Of a stretch of DNA of 64,000 bases, positions 11,610 to 24,430 are shown in pieces. The DNA lies in the NCBI RefSeq assembly GCF_901709675.1, contig NC_051095.1, forward strand, positions 6,385,956-6,449,955. Direction: 5' to 3'. Origin of the DNA: Syngnathus acus (lineage: Eukaryota; Chordata; Actinopteri; Syngnathiformes; Syngnathidae). Both the position numbers and the translations under genes were made by a program. The number at the start of each line of letters is the position of its first letter. Positions within the stretch are counted from its first letter, which is position 1. Under the pieces are notes generated by a model. The model had not been told where the DNA came from. It was given only the letters and a program-made list of their open reading frames with translations, and did no database searches.

Positions 11610-14600
11610 TCAGACGTTTGACCCGGAGGCTGCAACCTCGTCGTCGTCGTCAGGTGGGCAGGGGACAAAATCGGCCAACATGGCGGCGATGGAGTCGTCT
11701 TGCATCTGAGAGAAACAAAATGCGGCCAGTGTTCAGTAATGCCTGTGTCTGCTAAAACAGCGACCAGCCTTCAAAGATTGTGACCTTTGGTGGGTAAATT
11801 GTTTTTTCAACCCTCATGGGCGCCCTTCCCAGCATCGGTACAAGGTAAAAGAAAAAACTACCAGTTTGTCATTTTTCCTGCTTAATGATTTGCATTTGTT
11901 CTTTGGCTCTCAATTCAAATCAAACTGAAATCTAATGGTGGAAATAGTGTATTGTTTACCTTTTTCTCATCAGTGCTTGGTCCCGCCTCTTCGTCCTCGA
12001 GCTCGTTGTCTCTTTTGCGCTTAACTCCTTTCGTCTCAGCCGCTTCACGTGCTTCCGTGTCTTTGGCCTTTTCTTCCTCCTGGGGGCACTCTTCAGGGCC
12101 TGACAGGGCGGCGGGTTCCGAAGGCAGTGGGCTGCCGCTATCGGGAGGAGCCGCCATGAGTTCGTTTTGAAGGACAGGCGGCTGGTCGTCACCGGTGCTC
12201 GCTTCCTGCGTGGGGGCCAACAAAGCTTCCTGCTGGAAAGTCCAATCATTGCTTATAATGCAGTGAGAACACACACAGACGTTTTCTATTGTCTTATTGT
12301 TGAGTTTCTATTTTGACCTGTCAAAGTCCTGCCCATTTATGTAGGACAGTAACTGGAGTCAGGGAAGCATGCTGAAGTGGAACATCTCAACTGAGAGACA
12401 AGCTCTACATGTCGTTCGCTCGCATTATTCCAAAATCAAAACAACTGTAAAGCATCTACATATTTTGAAAGATAATTTCAGTTGCGTTTGAAATATCAAA
12501 AGTGTTTTGGGATCATTCTTTGTGTGTTCTATTTAGAGTTAAATCTATTAGTGCTAGTAGTAGTGGCAGCCCAGGTTAGGTCCTGTGTTGATGCACCACC
12601 TTGTGTTTACCTACCTGCAGCGGCGGTTGAAACTCTGCGACAGGTGGCTCGTGTCGAAAGGAGGCCGCTTCCGTTGTCTCGTCCTCGACCGGCTCTTCCC
12701 TCTCCTCTGGCACACCGCCTCCGGTCACGCACAGGATCTGAGGCATGGTGGGGTCGTCCATCCTCTCACTCTCCTCCTCCTCCTCCTCGTCCTCTCGGGC
12801 CCCCTCCAGGACTCCAATGCTCTCCACCTCCTGCACTCGGGCACGCTCGTCGGCGACGTCAGCTCTGCTGAGCTGGATCTCCTGGATGCCTCCCACGGTT
12901 TCTCCATCGGTGCTTGAGGCGGGCAGCATGACTTCTGCACAAGGCACCTTCTCCTCCTCAATGCCGCCCACGTTCGCTTTGTCCTCCGCTCCCTCTAACA
13001 AAGGCATCGTGCCATCTTCACGCCCCTCGTCTTCTTCCTCGTCCTCCTCGTCCTCCTCATCTTCCTCCTCCTCCAGCTCTTCCCCTTCCTCATCAAACTC
13101 GTCAAACTCCTCGCCCTCATAAAACTCGCCCTCAGGGAAATCGCTGACTTCCTCCTCCTCGTCCTCATCTTCCTCCAACTCTTCGTCATCCTCCATGTCT
13201 TCCTCTTCGTCTTCATCGTCCGTGCTGTTGATGTTGATGACGCCCGAGTCTTCGTTGTTGGAGTCGGCGGGCAGCCTTGCCTGAGGGGGGGCCAGTTGGT
13301 TCTGCAGCTGGTGCATTTGGAGGGGCAGCCCCAGGGCTCCGGGGGTCGAGGGCTGCATCAGCATCTGCTGGAGCTGAGGTCTGACGGCCGCCGTCTCCCC
13401 CTCGCCAACCGGCGGAACGAGAGAGACCACCGAGGAGGTGTGGGGAACGAAGGAGTTGACAGCAGCGGCGGGAAGAGGCGAGGCGGAAGAGGTGGCCAGG
13501 TCGTCAGGGAGGGAAACGCCATCCGTCACAGCTGGAGCCACCGCTACGGGCTCGGCGGCACCGCCCACGGGCGTGGCGGCGGCCGGGTTCTGTGGCGGGG
13601 CCGCGTTCTCGACGGGCTCGCGTGTCTCTGTCGTGAGCATCCCCGGAGGAACGATGACCACGCTGTCGTCAGAGTCGCTGGCCAGCGAGATCTCCACGTC
13701 CTCGGCTTCCTCTTTGTCATAGCGCACAAAAACAGGTCTCTGCCCCTCCGGGGGGCCCAAATTGGCCGGCTCTGGCTGGTGGTGCGCGTGCGGGGACAGA
13801 ATGGCATCGCCTGAGGCGTGGCCTGGAACCAGAGACAGGTGGTTCTCCAGAGAGCCCAGCAGAGCAAGCGAGTGGCGGGCGGCGGGGAAGGGGCTCGAGG
13901 AGCCGGGGCCTCCGAGGAGGGTGGGTAACGGCAGGCCGGGGATCGGGCCCTGAGAGGACGCAAGGACGGGAGCTGAAGGGCTGGATTTCAGTGTGAGGGG
14001 TGGTAAGGGGATGGCGATGGAGGGAGCGCGCGGGTGGACCAGGGCGTTACACATAGTCAGTGCCTCGCTACAGAACGAGGACACCTGAAAGGGAGCGAGG
14101 ACAGCCCACTAAGTACGCTTTTCATGACAACACCAATGACGACATCACGTCCAACCTTGAGGTTGCGGTCTGCGCGCCCTTTGCTGAGAATAGACACGGC
14201 GCAGGTGAGAGGCGGAGGCCACGTCGGGGACGGAACCAGGACGAGAGCCAGCAACAACCTGAGAGTCCAAACACATGACGATGACACGCAAAGTAAACAA
14301 AATGTTTTTTGAAGGCTTTTATCAAAAAACTGCCAAGCTCCAACTTAGATAGATAGATGGATGTAAGTAAATTTGGAGTGTGAGGCAAGAGACTGATAAA
14401 TGAAGAGTATTTGAAAATGGTTTCTAATTAAAGTTTTTTTTTTTTTTTTTTTAAACAGTTTAAATGTGTTTAAAGCATTTGAGAGGTCATAATCATTTTT
14501 TTTTTCTGAAATATGGTTTCTCCGTATCACAAATCTTCCCAATCACCTGCCGTGGGAGGGTCGTTTGAAAGTAAACGTGTAAGCGTACTTTTCTAGACAC

Positions 14601-17600
14601 AGCCCAATTGAGTGTTTCCTGTACATGCGTAGTGTACCTGTAAAGTTCCCGCCGAGTGAGGACGCCGCCATACTGCCCGCTGACGCCCCCTGCAGACTCG
14701 GAAGTGCTGTTGCAGCTGGACTGCTGCTGCTGCAAGCGCACGCACAGCGGCAGCAAAACCTCGTGGAGACGCTATGGCACAAAATACACGGCGTCAAATA
14801 ATTACAACCTTCGCGCGTTTACAACGCAAATTGATGCTGAACGATAAGTGCACCATTGTCGGTTTGTTTTTACCTTGTGAAGGTCATCCTTTAGGAGGGT
14901 TCCGCTGGTCAGTATGATTTGTCTTAAAGCTTAGCGGGAGAAGAAAAGAATTCAAATAGGCCGTCATTTTGAACCAGGGTGCGAGCATTTTTTCAGTAAC
15001 TCACCCCTGAGAGCTGAAAGGCAGGTATCCTGGTTGGCCAAAATGTCGCCTTTCTTCTGAAGGGAGGGCCCAACTGCATCAGCCATGACCAACGGTTTGG
15101 TCCTGCGAGGGCCCGGTTTGCCACCGGGAACCGCATCAGCCGACAAGCCAGCTCGGAGCTGCGGGAGCCAAAGAAAAAGGACACGGCTGGGTTTCGCAAT
15201 GTCGTACACTCGCTCAAAAAACAAATGCAACAAGACCTTGACGGACTCGGCCCCGGGTGTGATGTCACCGAGGAGGTGGGAAAAAAGGAGCTCGGTGTGG
15301 CTGGGGCTGCCCTGGAGGATGCCGGCAGACGCGCCGGCCACCTGCACCCACGCTTCCAGGCTTCTGTACACGGACACGCGCACCGAGCTGTGGGATTAAA
15401 AGATGTCGGGATTGAATTGCGACTCACAGTTCACATTGAGGATGTTTGGCGTGACTCACCTGTAGGCTCTCTGCTGCCCGGGGTTACTTTCAGGCGGAGG
15501 CGTCCATGCACTCAAGGTTTGAGAAAAGAGCCTCTGGAGGACCGCGGCGTACTGCACCATGCTGCTCCGCACGCTGCAGTCAAGACGAGGTCAGATAAGT
15601 ACGTGGGCGCTTTTTCACTAGGCGGGTGCGCATCGTGCAACTTACACAGTGAAGAGCGCAGTTAAGACGTCCAGTGTGCTGGTGTGAATGGCAGGCAGGA
15701 GCAGCAGCCTCACACTGCCGTCGCCTGTTAAATTCTGGTACAAAAAACAAAACGAGTGCAAATGACCCGTGGGGTGGCGTACGCGGTGTTGGTGTCGGGC
15801 GCGCGGGATACTCACGATGCTCTTGGCGCTGATAGCCAGAGCTCGACACACCAGATTGAGAATGGGTCTGACGGGCAGACGCACAGCCGACGCCGGATCC
15901 ACCCTGTAGACGTGTCAAGTTCACACCATTTGCACAACTTTGGCACAGTGAACCCGCCCGTTCATCGTTTACACTCTGCCGCCATAAACACGGATTTGAA
16001 CATACATGCTGGACCTTAAGTTCCCGTACAAAGGGTTCGTATGTCTATGATACCTAAAATACTTTTACTCAGCGTGCCTCTACATACCTGAGCGTGTGCT
16101 TGAGCGCGAGACACACGGCCGTGTATCTACGCTGGAGCTGCAGCGGCAGCAAGGGATCCGATTGATCGAGATGAGGAAAGCCGAGCTCCACCCCGGGACC
16201 CTCGTATTGCGCCGTCCTGTCTGTGGCGGCCCCCAACAACAACATTTCAATACGAGCAAAATGAGGCCCGGACACGGCGGGTGAGCGCGTACCCAGTTCG
16301 GAGCCGAGGTAAAGTTGAGACAGCGCCACATTGGCCGTGGCCACGAGGCAGTGAACCTGATCGCTCCATCGGTCGGCTCGGCCAGTGCCCGACGCTCGGT
16401 CTGTCAGACCGCCCAGACAGGGGAGGCAACCGAAGCACTGACAAGCCATCTGATGGGAACACAACGCACATACACACAATGTGACGCGACTCGCCAACGG
16501 AAGCTGCGGCGGCCTGAGCGGGAGAACAAACCTCTTGGCTTTTCTTGTTGTAACTGTCCATTTTGGAGAGAAAGTAGGCCCCCAGCTTGTCCTGAAATAA
16601 TGAGCAACTTGAGTATTGCACAATGATGACCAAGCGAATGAAAGATGTTACCCGCAGGGATCCACACGCTCGGGGGTAGTAGGTCATACACGCCATCATT
16701 CCCTCCATGGCCGCTAGCACACACTGACATCACAAGAAGACTAAAATCAGACACCTTCTGAAGATTTAATTTAAGCAACATAAGTTGCTGTGTACACCTT
16801 AAGTTTGTCCTTTGTATGTAGCTACAGCCATAAGGTTTATAATCTACTGTCTCATCTGTGCTAATTTCCTTTACAATTGCTTTTCAAAATAAAAATACCA
16901 AATACACATAGCATATGACATCTATAAATGTTTTTTTTCTTCCTTTGGGGGTGACTGTACACATTGATCGGGTGCCATCTTGCTTCCTTGGCTCACCTCT
17001 GTCTTCAGGCCCAGCAGTGACGTGAGGATGCCCAGGACGCAGTTGAGGCCCACCTCCCGTGCCAGCTCTGCCAGCTGAGACGAATATTGCAGCAAGTCCT
17101 TCAAGATGGTCACGGCCAGCTGGATGGTATGAACGGGAGCCTGGGACTGGAGAACAGGCTTTGAGGAAACATCCTCCCGGATGTGGACGACGGTGACAGA
17201 GGCGCAGCATTGAGTGTCACCTGTATGACTTGCTGAAGCGAGCGAAGCCAGGAGAGACAGTGTTGCTGGAACAGCTCACATGAACTGTCCTGAACCAGCA
17301 TGGCGAGGAGACACAGCCCCTCAAATCTGCACACAAAGACAACTTGCTGATCCAAGCGGATCTCTGACACATGTTGATACGGAAAACGAAACTTACTTGG
17401 TCTTACTGGAAGCCAGCTTGGCGTTGCTAAACCCAAGCAGACCGGCTGCAGCGCTGGTGCCCTGTCAACATCAGCTTTGTTACACGTTACAATTCATACG
17501 GATGCTACTATTACTCATGCCCACTTCCACCTCTGAAATAAAATCAAAACGATAACCCCAGTCCACTTTAGGCCTATGGTTTTTAATTGAAGGGTTCCCT

Positions 17601-17861
17601 TATCCGACGAAACATGATTTTCTTGTGCCAGGTGAACAACAAAAGCGAGCAAGTTAGCAGATGGCTAGCTAGGAAGATAGCACACGTTCGGTCGTTGAAG
17701 GCGGGCGTTCTTCAACCTACCTGCGTGCGGAAGACGCCATGCTCTCGGAAGCTGTCCAGTAAACTGGGCAAATACTCGGGACGCTGCTCCTTCAGAACCG
17801 ACAAGAAACCTTCAGTCAAACGCAGAGCAGACGGACCATGCAGCAAAGCCGATGCCGACAT
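11610..17861 (-). CDS. pelp1: Proline-, glutamate- and leucine-rich protein 1 (rixosome/5FMC subunit)
   Basis: Multi-exon minus-strand gene. The start ATG at 17861-17859 gives [15 protein letters not shown], with an LxxLL motif LPSLL at about residues 31-35. The last exon, 11610-11706, ends [15 protein letters not shown]..., matching the PELP1 C-terminus. Other clear exons: 17721-17861, 14638-14771, 14156-14258, 12615-14084 (1.47 kb) and 11960-12229. The large exon begins [18 protein letters not shown], carries [12 protein letters not shown] and the SUMO-interaction-like [12 protein letters not shown], then a long Glu/Asp tract (about 13010-13240). A basic KRKR motif in exon 11960-12229 is a probable nuclear localisation signal. 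PELP1 scaffolds the PELP1-TEX10-WDR18 complex with SENP3 and LAS1L for 28S rRNA maturation, and co-regulates nuclear receptors (family knowledge). Exons between 14870 and 17460 are present, but I did not fix every boundary. Confidence 0.92.
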
Positions 17862-18363
17862 CTTGCCTGCCTGCCTGCCTCCCTGCCGGTTCGCTAAATC
17901 AACGTCATTAAGACGCGACCAAGCACAGCGTGATGTTTGTCGAAGGCGACCTCCATTACAAAAATATTTTTTTACGAGATTCGCAACAATTAATTAAGGA
18001 CCATCTACATGGAACTATCAATACCCCGTTTCCCCCGATTAAGATAACACGGTTTAAAATGATGAATCCTATTTTGCTAAATAAATAGGATCATTAAGAT
18101 GATCATTTTGTTACAATCGTTGTCCAATAATCCTCATTGTGGAAAGAAATTCATTTTACAAATTACATTTTAGTAACAAAATGTAAACGAATCGCATTTT
18201 GTATACGTCACTTTTGTGACTTAGAAGGCGACCCGTAGAACCTAAAAAAGATGGCGTCCTTCGAGCGCGTGCGCAGTTCTTGTTTTGCTGGGTTTGCTCT
18301 TCGGTTTGGACGCCTTTGGTGTTTCACGACGACGCCTCCCTCCAAATTAAAGCCCACTTGACG
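17862..18363. promoter_or_regulatory. Divergent promoter shared by pelp1 (-) and med11 (+)
   Basis: Only about 500 bp separate the two divergent start codons. On the med11 side there are AAGATGGCG (18248-18256, YY1-type) and GCGCGTGCGCA (18265-18275, NRF1-like), typical of TATA-less housekeeping promoters. The middle is AT-rich. Arrangement is seen directly; promoter function is inferred. Confidence 0.5.
18251..18361 (+). CDS. Possible uORF of med11 (36 codons)
   Basis: ATG at 18251 lies inside the YY1-like AAGATGGCG and reads 36 codons (MASFERVRSSC...) to a TGA at 18359-18361, two bases upstream of the med11 start. It would act on translation only if transcription starts upstream of 18251, which the sequence cannot show. 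No protein family is recognised. Confidence 0.3.
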   Translation: MASFERVRSSCFAGFALRFGRLWCFTTTPPSKLKPT

Positions 18364-19159
18364 ATGGCGAACGAGCGCCTGCGAGTCCTGGAGGAGGTTG
18401 AGAAGGAGATTGCGATGATCCTACAGTGTGCTGGTCAGCTAACAAAGGACTTTTGTTTTTCCATTACGCGGATGTTGCCGTTTTACCGGCCAAATGTAAC
18501 AAGTGACGCGAACGTGCATTTAAAATGCAATGATCGATAATTCCGTGATCAGCTATGATAGACACGTGACATCACAGCAAGCATTTCACACCTTGGCAAG
18601 GCATATTTTTAATGCACTGTAAAAGCATTCCAGGACAGAAATAAAAGAGTTCACTAAAATAATTTGACAAAACAAAGGAAACTGTGTATTGTAGCCAAAG
18701 CATCACCCCCTCATGCACAGCACTGCATTTCTGCTGATTCCGTAAATATACTTTTATACTTAACTCAAGATTTGGGGGTGACTGATTCGATTGTCATTTT
18801 TGTGCAGGCAATATTGTGATGGAACTTTCCAAAGACAAACACAACGCCAGCCTCCTAGACAGACAGCTGGTCCAGTTCCAGAGCTCCGTCAGCAGAGTTG
18901 AGAGTGAATTGAGTGGCCAAATCCGCTACCTGACGCAGGTAACCCGTGCACATGGCACATTTTCAAGCTTTAATATAACATGGATTTGTCGCGTCACTCC
19001 ATTCAGGTTGCCACCGGCCAACCTCATGAGGGTTCCACCTATTCCTCAAGGAAGGACTGCCAGATGGCGCTCAACAGAGCAGAGTACGCCAAAGTCAAAC
19101 TGGGAGAATTGGGACGAACCTGCGAGGTCATGTTGGAGCCGCCGCTGCAGCAAACATGA
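18364..19159 (+). CDS. med11: Mediator complex subunit 11
   Basis: Three exons: 18364-18433, 18808-18938 and 19007-19159 (TGA at 19157-19159), all joining in frame with good GT-AG sites. The protein of about 117 residues starts [16 protein letters not shown] and contains [36 protein letters not shown] and [10 protein letters not shown], matching vertebrate MED11 through its full length. MED11 is a head-module subunit that pairs with MED22 and helps recruit the pre-initiation complex to RNA polymerase II (family knowledge). An upstream ORF (18251-18361) ends two bases before this ATG. Its 3' end nearly meets arrb2, with AATAAA at about 19247. Confidence 0.95.
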
Positions 19160-19304
19160 AGAGAAGTCAAGTTGTTTTCTGCACCTTTATTTGGACAAAC
19201 TTTTGAACGAGAGCAACATGGACTGTGAAATGTTTTCCACCCAGCTAATAAAAATAGTGTATCAAACATAGTCACTGCTGCTCCGATGGTAACCGTGGCG
19301 ACAG

Positions 19305-19771
19305 TTAACACAGAGGGTCATCCTCATCCCCCTCTAAATCCAAGCGGCCAAAGTCTTGGAAAACCAGGTCGTCTGCTTCAGGGGAAGGGCTGCAGAAGAA
19401 AAAGTAGATGACAAACAAAATGGCCACAAGCGTGTCAAAAATCCTCCACGACAAAATAAATTCCCGACTAACTATTCTACCGCTTGTCTCACCAATAATG
19501 GTCCGTTTAGGTCACGTTTTTAGCAAAAAGCAACGCTCATTTAAAGTGATTTGTCATCGTTCTCAAATTGGAGTAGCCCTTCAGACTATTGGTCATTTGG
19601 AAAAATTGGTGGACTCGTCACGTTGCTCACACCACTGGCTCGGCCAAGCTCACTTACTCGTTATCGAGGTCGGTACCCGTGGCAGCTCCGGCTTGTGGAA
19701 CCGCTGTGAACACCATAAATTAAATTGTGCTTTAATCCTGACGGTTTATGAAGATTAATCGGGATGATTTC

Positions 19772-19823
<52 letters not shown>

Positions 19824-22800
19824 ACCTGGCTTTTGGTCACTGGGTTTGGGATGCATCAAAAAAAAAGGAAGCTCCACTGCCATGTCCCTGCATTCATGCG
19901 CACACACCAGCCACAAAAAAAAATAAAAATAAATAAATATTGAAGAGAAAGATCAGCAATGTGCACATCCAAATGATCAAAGTAGAATTTAAGGTTTTTA
20001 TAGTTAACCAAAGCCAAAAACGTACAATTAAAAATTCACACACTAAAATTACAGTCAAAGGCCTTCATAGTTAATTTTAAGGCTATATTTCAAGATTTCT
20101 GGACACACATACAGAAGGTCAAACTTTAATACTAAAATTAATAAAATTCAACTTTGATGTGTTAGGGAAAAAAAATACACTTGGCTCTAAAAACGACATT
20201 AAAACTAACCCTGGACACATCTAAGCGAGCAAGACATAAATAAGGTTTTGGACGCACCCGCCCCGAGACACCACCAGTTTGACTTTGACGCGATAGGACA
20301 CCATGATGCCCAGCGTCTCCTTGTTGCAGCCTTCATTCATTCTGCAACACAAATAATTGTCCAAAAACAAAAGATAGCGGGCGGGTGGACAGAGAGAGAG
20401 AGAGACACAGACAGTGTGTGTGTGTGTGGGGGGGGGGGGGGATATATACATAGTGCTGGAGGCCAGGTTGGTGTTGTGGTGATTGAGGTCGCCATCCATC
20501 GCCAGGCCTTGCTTATGGCGGTTATCCCCCATGGAGGGTGTCAGCGTGTACACCTGGCAGAAGGTGGAACTGGCGCAGACCTGCTCGCTGATTGACAGTC
20601 ACCAAGAAAAAGCAAGCACACACAAAAACAAAAACCAAAAAAACCTGTTTTGCCCCTTTCACCATCAAATTGGTTGGACATGTTGTAAGGGGGTGCGCCA
20701 AAAAAAGCCAACAGGATGGCGAAAATTTTGCTTGCACAAACTCACTCGACCTCCAGCTGGGCTACGGGACACTTAAACTGATCCTTAAAGAAAATCCAGA
20801 CGTCAGTGTACTGGCGCACTGCGGGTGAGCAAGATGGAGCAAACGGCGTTAAACGACGGAGACATGTGCGCGAGCGTCCGACGGCAGCTCACCTGCGATC
20901 TTCACCTTCTTGACAGTCTTGCTGGAGTTGTTGGAGACATGCACGTTCACGTTGATGGGCTCGCCGTGGTAGTACAGCTGGTATGGTAGCGCATGTGGCG
21001 TGAAATTATTAAGTGGCACAATTTGGGGAAAAAAAGCGGATTTGACACATTTCAAGATGGCTGCTTGTCAAGAACTTCAGCTTTGTAGCTGCTCGAATGA
21101 CGTGGAAATATTTGTTGAAATTGGTATTGGGATGCCATGGACCGAACCATCGGGTTATCCCAAAAGGTTGATGCTCCGTTCCGATGACATGTTTGGAAAA
21201 AAAAGGTTCACCTCCTTGTCTAACGATGCCTCGAGGTGGAGCGGCCTCTCGGACAACAAGAAGCTTCGAGTGCTCTCCGCGCTGGGTTGCGGGCCTTTCT
21301 TCTCCGGGGCGTACTGCACCTTTCGGATGACCAGTTCCACAGCGTTCCTGGAAGAAAGCAGAATTTAAAAAAATAAAATAAAAAAAATTGTAAGATATGC
21401 ATGCTGTAAATCATGCCGCCATTCGTCTGGGGGCAACCTTTGAAGGATCTTTTCGCTGACTGACTTGGCGCAGTAGGCCTGGATCTCAAAGTCCACACCG
21501 CACGCCTTGCCCACATCGTCGTGTGCGGGCTGCAGGGTGACCGAGCAGGGCAGGTTCGGGGGGATCTGAACACGGCAGCCCATTAGGCTCCTCCCCAAAA
21601 AGCAGCTCGACGTGACGCGGCTCAGCAGTCTTACGTTGAAGCAGAAAGGGTGCGCATGCTGGCCCAGTTTGCGCAGGAGCTTCTCCTGGAGGACACTCAG
21701 TGGCTTCTGATCGGCGACACGAGGGAAGGCTTGGACAAGGCTGATGTAGAGATCCTTCCGGTATGGCAAACCCAAGACGTCAGACTCCTCCCGACCGTAA
21801 CGGAACACGCAGGTCAGGGTCACGAACACTGCCGACACAAACGACACTTGTGTTGGACATGAGAAGGCGTCTCCATGTTTTCACACCAAGTTGAAGTTAA
21901 AGAGTGCTCATCAAAAATAATATCAATTCTTGAGATTTGACAAAAGGAAACATATGAACGGTCAATCGGAATTCAACCAAATTAAAAGTTCAAAACAATC
22001 AAATGTACGTGGAAGTTGAAGACAACTGATGTGCAAGTCTTTAGTGTACCACTTTGAGGCAAACAAATTCACATTGCATTCAATTACAAGTGCATAAGCG
22101 CCAAGAATAGAATATAAAAAGTCTACACACCCCTGTTGAAAAGCATTTATGACCAAAAAAAAAAAAAAAAAAAACACGTTAAAGGTAGTAATGAAGGACA
22201 TTAACTATCAAGCTGTGGTGACCTCTACCACTAGTGGTACACTGGTGCCCTCTAGTGGTGCCTAAAGTAAATTACTACCTATGTAGAGTTCAATTGTATT
22301 TCACTTTTTAATCTAAAAAAACTGGTTGTTTTGTAATATTTAATTAGGTTCAATTTTAAGTACAATATGTTTTATTGAATTATGATTTTACTGCTTACGA
22401 TTGTTTTTTTAGATTTAAGATTTTTTGTTCCAACTACATGATGGTATTGTGGCTTACAATAATATTAAATCCTTTTTTAGGAAAGCCACTGTTTTTGATG
22501 AACACTTGGGCCAACTATGCGTTTGTATTTGGATGTTGGCGATAATGGTGCAACTTGGCAGAAAAAAAAAATTGAAGATCAGATTGCTTGCTTTACCTTT
22601 GCGATCTTGTAGATACTCAGGATCCACCAGGATAACTCCATCTGCACCAGCAAACATCTCAACATCACTCTGCAAGTTTTACGTGCATGTAGTGTACATG
22701 TACACTTACCCACTGGATCCACGTGATCAAAGTGGTCAACATAGACACGCTTGCCCAAATAAACGCTGAGCTGCAAAATGGAGAATCGTCAGCGCTCACC

Positions 22801-23781
22801 TACACGTGGTGCCGGTGGAGTTGAACCTACCTTGCCGTTGGGGCTGATCTTCTTGAACACTCTGGAAGGAAACGAGCGGCACTTGCTCAAATGTGTTCTT
22901 CACAATTCATTTTTCACAAGACACTTTCATGTAAATTTGGTGTTTTTTGAAGAAATATTTTTTTTTTATGCAAACAAGAAGCAGTCACGCTCAACACTGG
23001 CTCCTATTTGCAGTGACCTTGAGACCGATTTCATAGATATGTGATGACAAAAAAACAGGGAAACAAACACATCACATTTTCTGCCTTTGGTGAGTCTGAA
23101 TATCGAGGATGGGGTCGGACCCCAAAAAACAAAAACAAAAAAAAAAAGCAGGGAATTAGGCAAAAGTGCAACGGTGCAGATTGGAAGCACATCCGGTTGT
23201 TAAAGAGGAAGCACCTCAGTTTGTGAAGGATGAACACGTGTTTTCTGACTTGAAAAAAACTTAGATTTGTGCAATTTATTATTTTCCTTGATGGCCAAAA
23301 GTTAGCAAGTACACTTCAACCTATGCAAGACATAATGCCAAAGATGTTTGACCTTGTATTATATTTGAGAAAGTTTTTTTTAAAACTTCTTTGAGTTTGT
23401 CACACAAACTTGAGTACACACAGCTTTGAGGGTTTCTTTTTCCCCATGACATAATTCCTAGCAATCCCATGCTATTCAATTCCGAACCTTAAACAGCTGA
23501 AACCGCCCCCGACCGCCAGCACCAAATCACCTAAGCAGCTTATAAAACTTCATCCCTTTCTTTTTTCCTTGGGCTTCCTCACAAATATTAATTGGGTTGT
23601 TGCACCACCGCTTTTGTTCCTGACGCATTTTCTGTTAGAGATAGTTTTTTCTTTTAAATATAAAGTGCTGGAAAAGCCACGAGTTGCTTTTGGCATGCAA
23701 TCAAGCAATGAGCGCAAGCAAAGGAAAATGCAAAAAATAAAATAGGTTTAAAAGATACCTGGTGCCCTCTTTATCACCCAT
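19305..23781 (-). CDS. arrb2: Beta-arrestin (arrb2-type)
   Basis: Start ATG at 23781 (MGDKEGTR). Exons from the 5' end: 23759-23781, 22831-22861, 22710-22770, 22597-22641, 21635-21828, 21438-21565, 21212-21347, 20893-20977, 20746-20818, 20450-20587, 20258-20341, 19826-19887, 19658-19703 and 19305-19389. All join in frame. Landmarks: [73 protein letters not shown]-like [25 protein letters not shown] and LMHPKPSD. It desensitises GPCRs and scaffolds signalling (family knowledge). The close neighbours pelp1 and med11 support the ARRB2 assignment. The C-tail is unusual: ...[34 protein letters not shown]. The LIEF/LIEL clathrin box is missing, and the AP2-binding tail has Asp where the second Arg is expected. 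Confidence 0.92.
19773..19822 (+). repeat. (TG)n microsatellite, 50 bp, touching an arrb2 donor site
   Basis: Uninterrupted GT dinucleotides. On the coding strand of arrb2 the intron begins GTGACACACAC..., so the (CA)n tract starts three bases into the intron after exon 19826-19887. Confidence 0.95.
20394..20449 (+). repeat. Compound GA / TG / poly-G simple repeat next to an arrb2 donor
   Basis: GAGAGAGAGA, then (TG)n, then about 13 G, ending ten bases before exon 20450-20587. On the arrb2 strand the intron reads GTATATATCCCCCC..., placing the homopolymer directly at the 5' splice site. Confidence 0.9.
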
Positions 23782-24430
23782 CTCGTCGGTGCCGCTCGGG
23801 TCGGGTTCAGCTGACGTGTGGCATGCTTCGAGTTAAATGTCCCGGTTTTGGGCTCCTTGCCGTCCCCGATGACACAAGCCACGCCCATAATTTGTGTTTG
23901 ACACCTTGAGGAACGCACGTGAGGTAACAAATTGAGGAGTGAAAAACCAATAAGACAAATTGTTGCTTTTCTTCAGATCCTGATAGCACAATGTTAACCG
24001 AAGAGCATAAATCCCCATGAGATTTCGTTAGGTCATTTGAAAAATGTTTTGGGGAGAATCTCGCCTTGATTCTACCTACGTATGGGGTTTATTGTAACCT
24101 CAATAACAAAAAACACACTCACGAATGTTTTTGGGTTTTTTAGCAAGTGTGAGTCATTTAAAAACGAGTTGGCTATTATCGTTATGCAAAACGTTATTTA
24201 CAAATTTTTATGACTAAATTCGTCAGATTTACTTGCGGGCTGTTTGTAGCAAAATAACCGAAAAATAACAGCTCTCCTGTTTTCTCCGGAACTGACGCCA
24301 CATGTTATTTTATTTTGTAAGGACATACCGGATGCCACAGGGTGGGGGCTTGAACACGCCCCTTAAAAACTCCGACTTAACACATCCGCCGGCTCGTGGA
24401 CTGCTCGTGGACGGTTCGGTTCTGTTCGTC

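Noticed and set aside
12482-14000. Long plus-strand frames opposite the large pelp1 exon
   Set aside because: They are antisense shadows of the Glu-rich pelp1 exon: poly-Ser and poly-Leu products caused by GAG/GAA repeats read in reverse.
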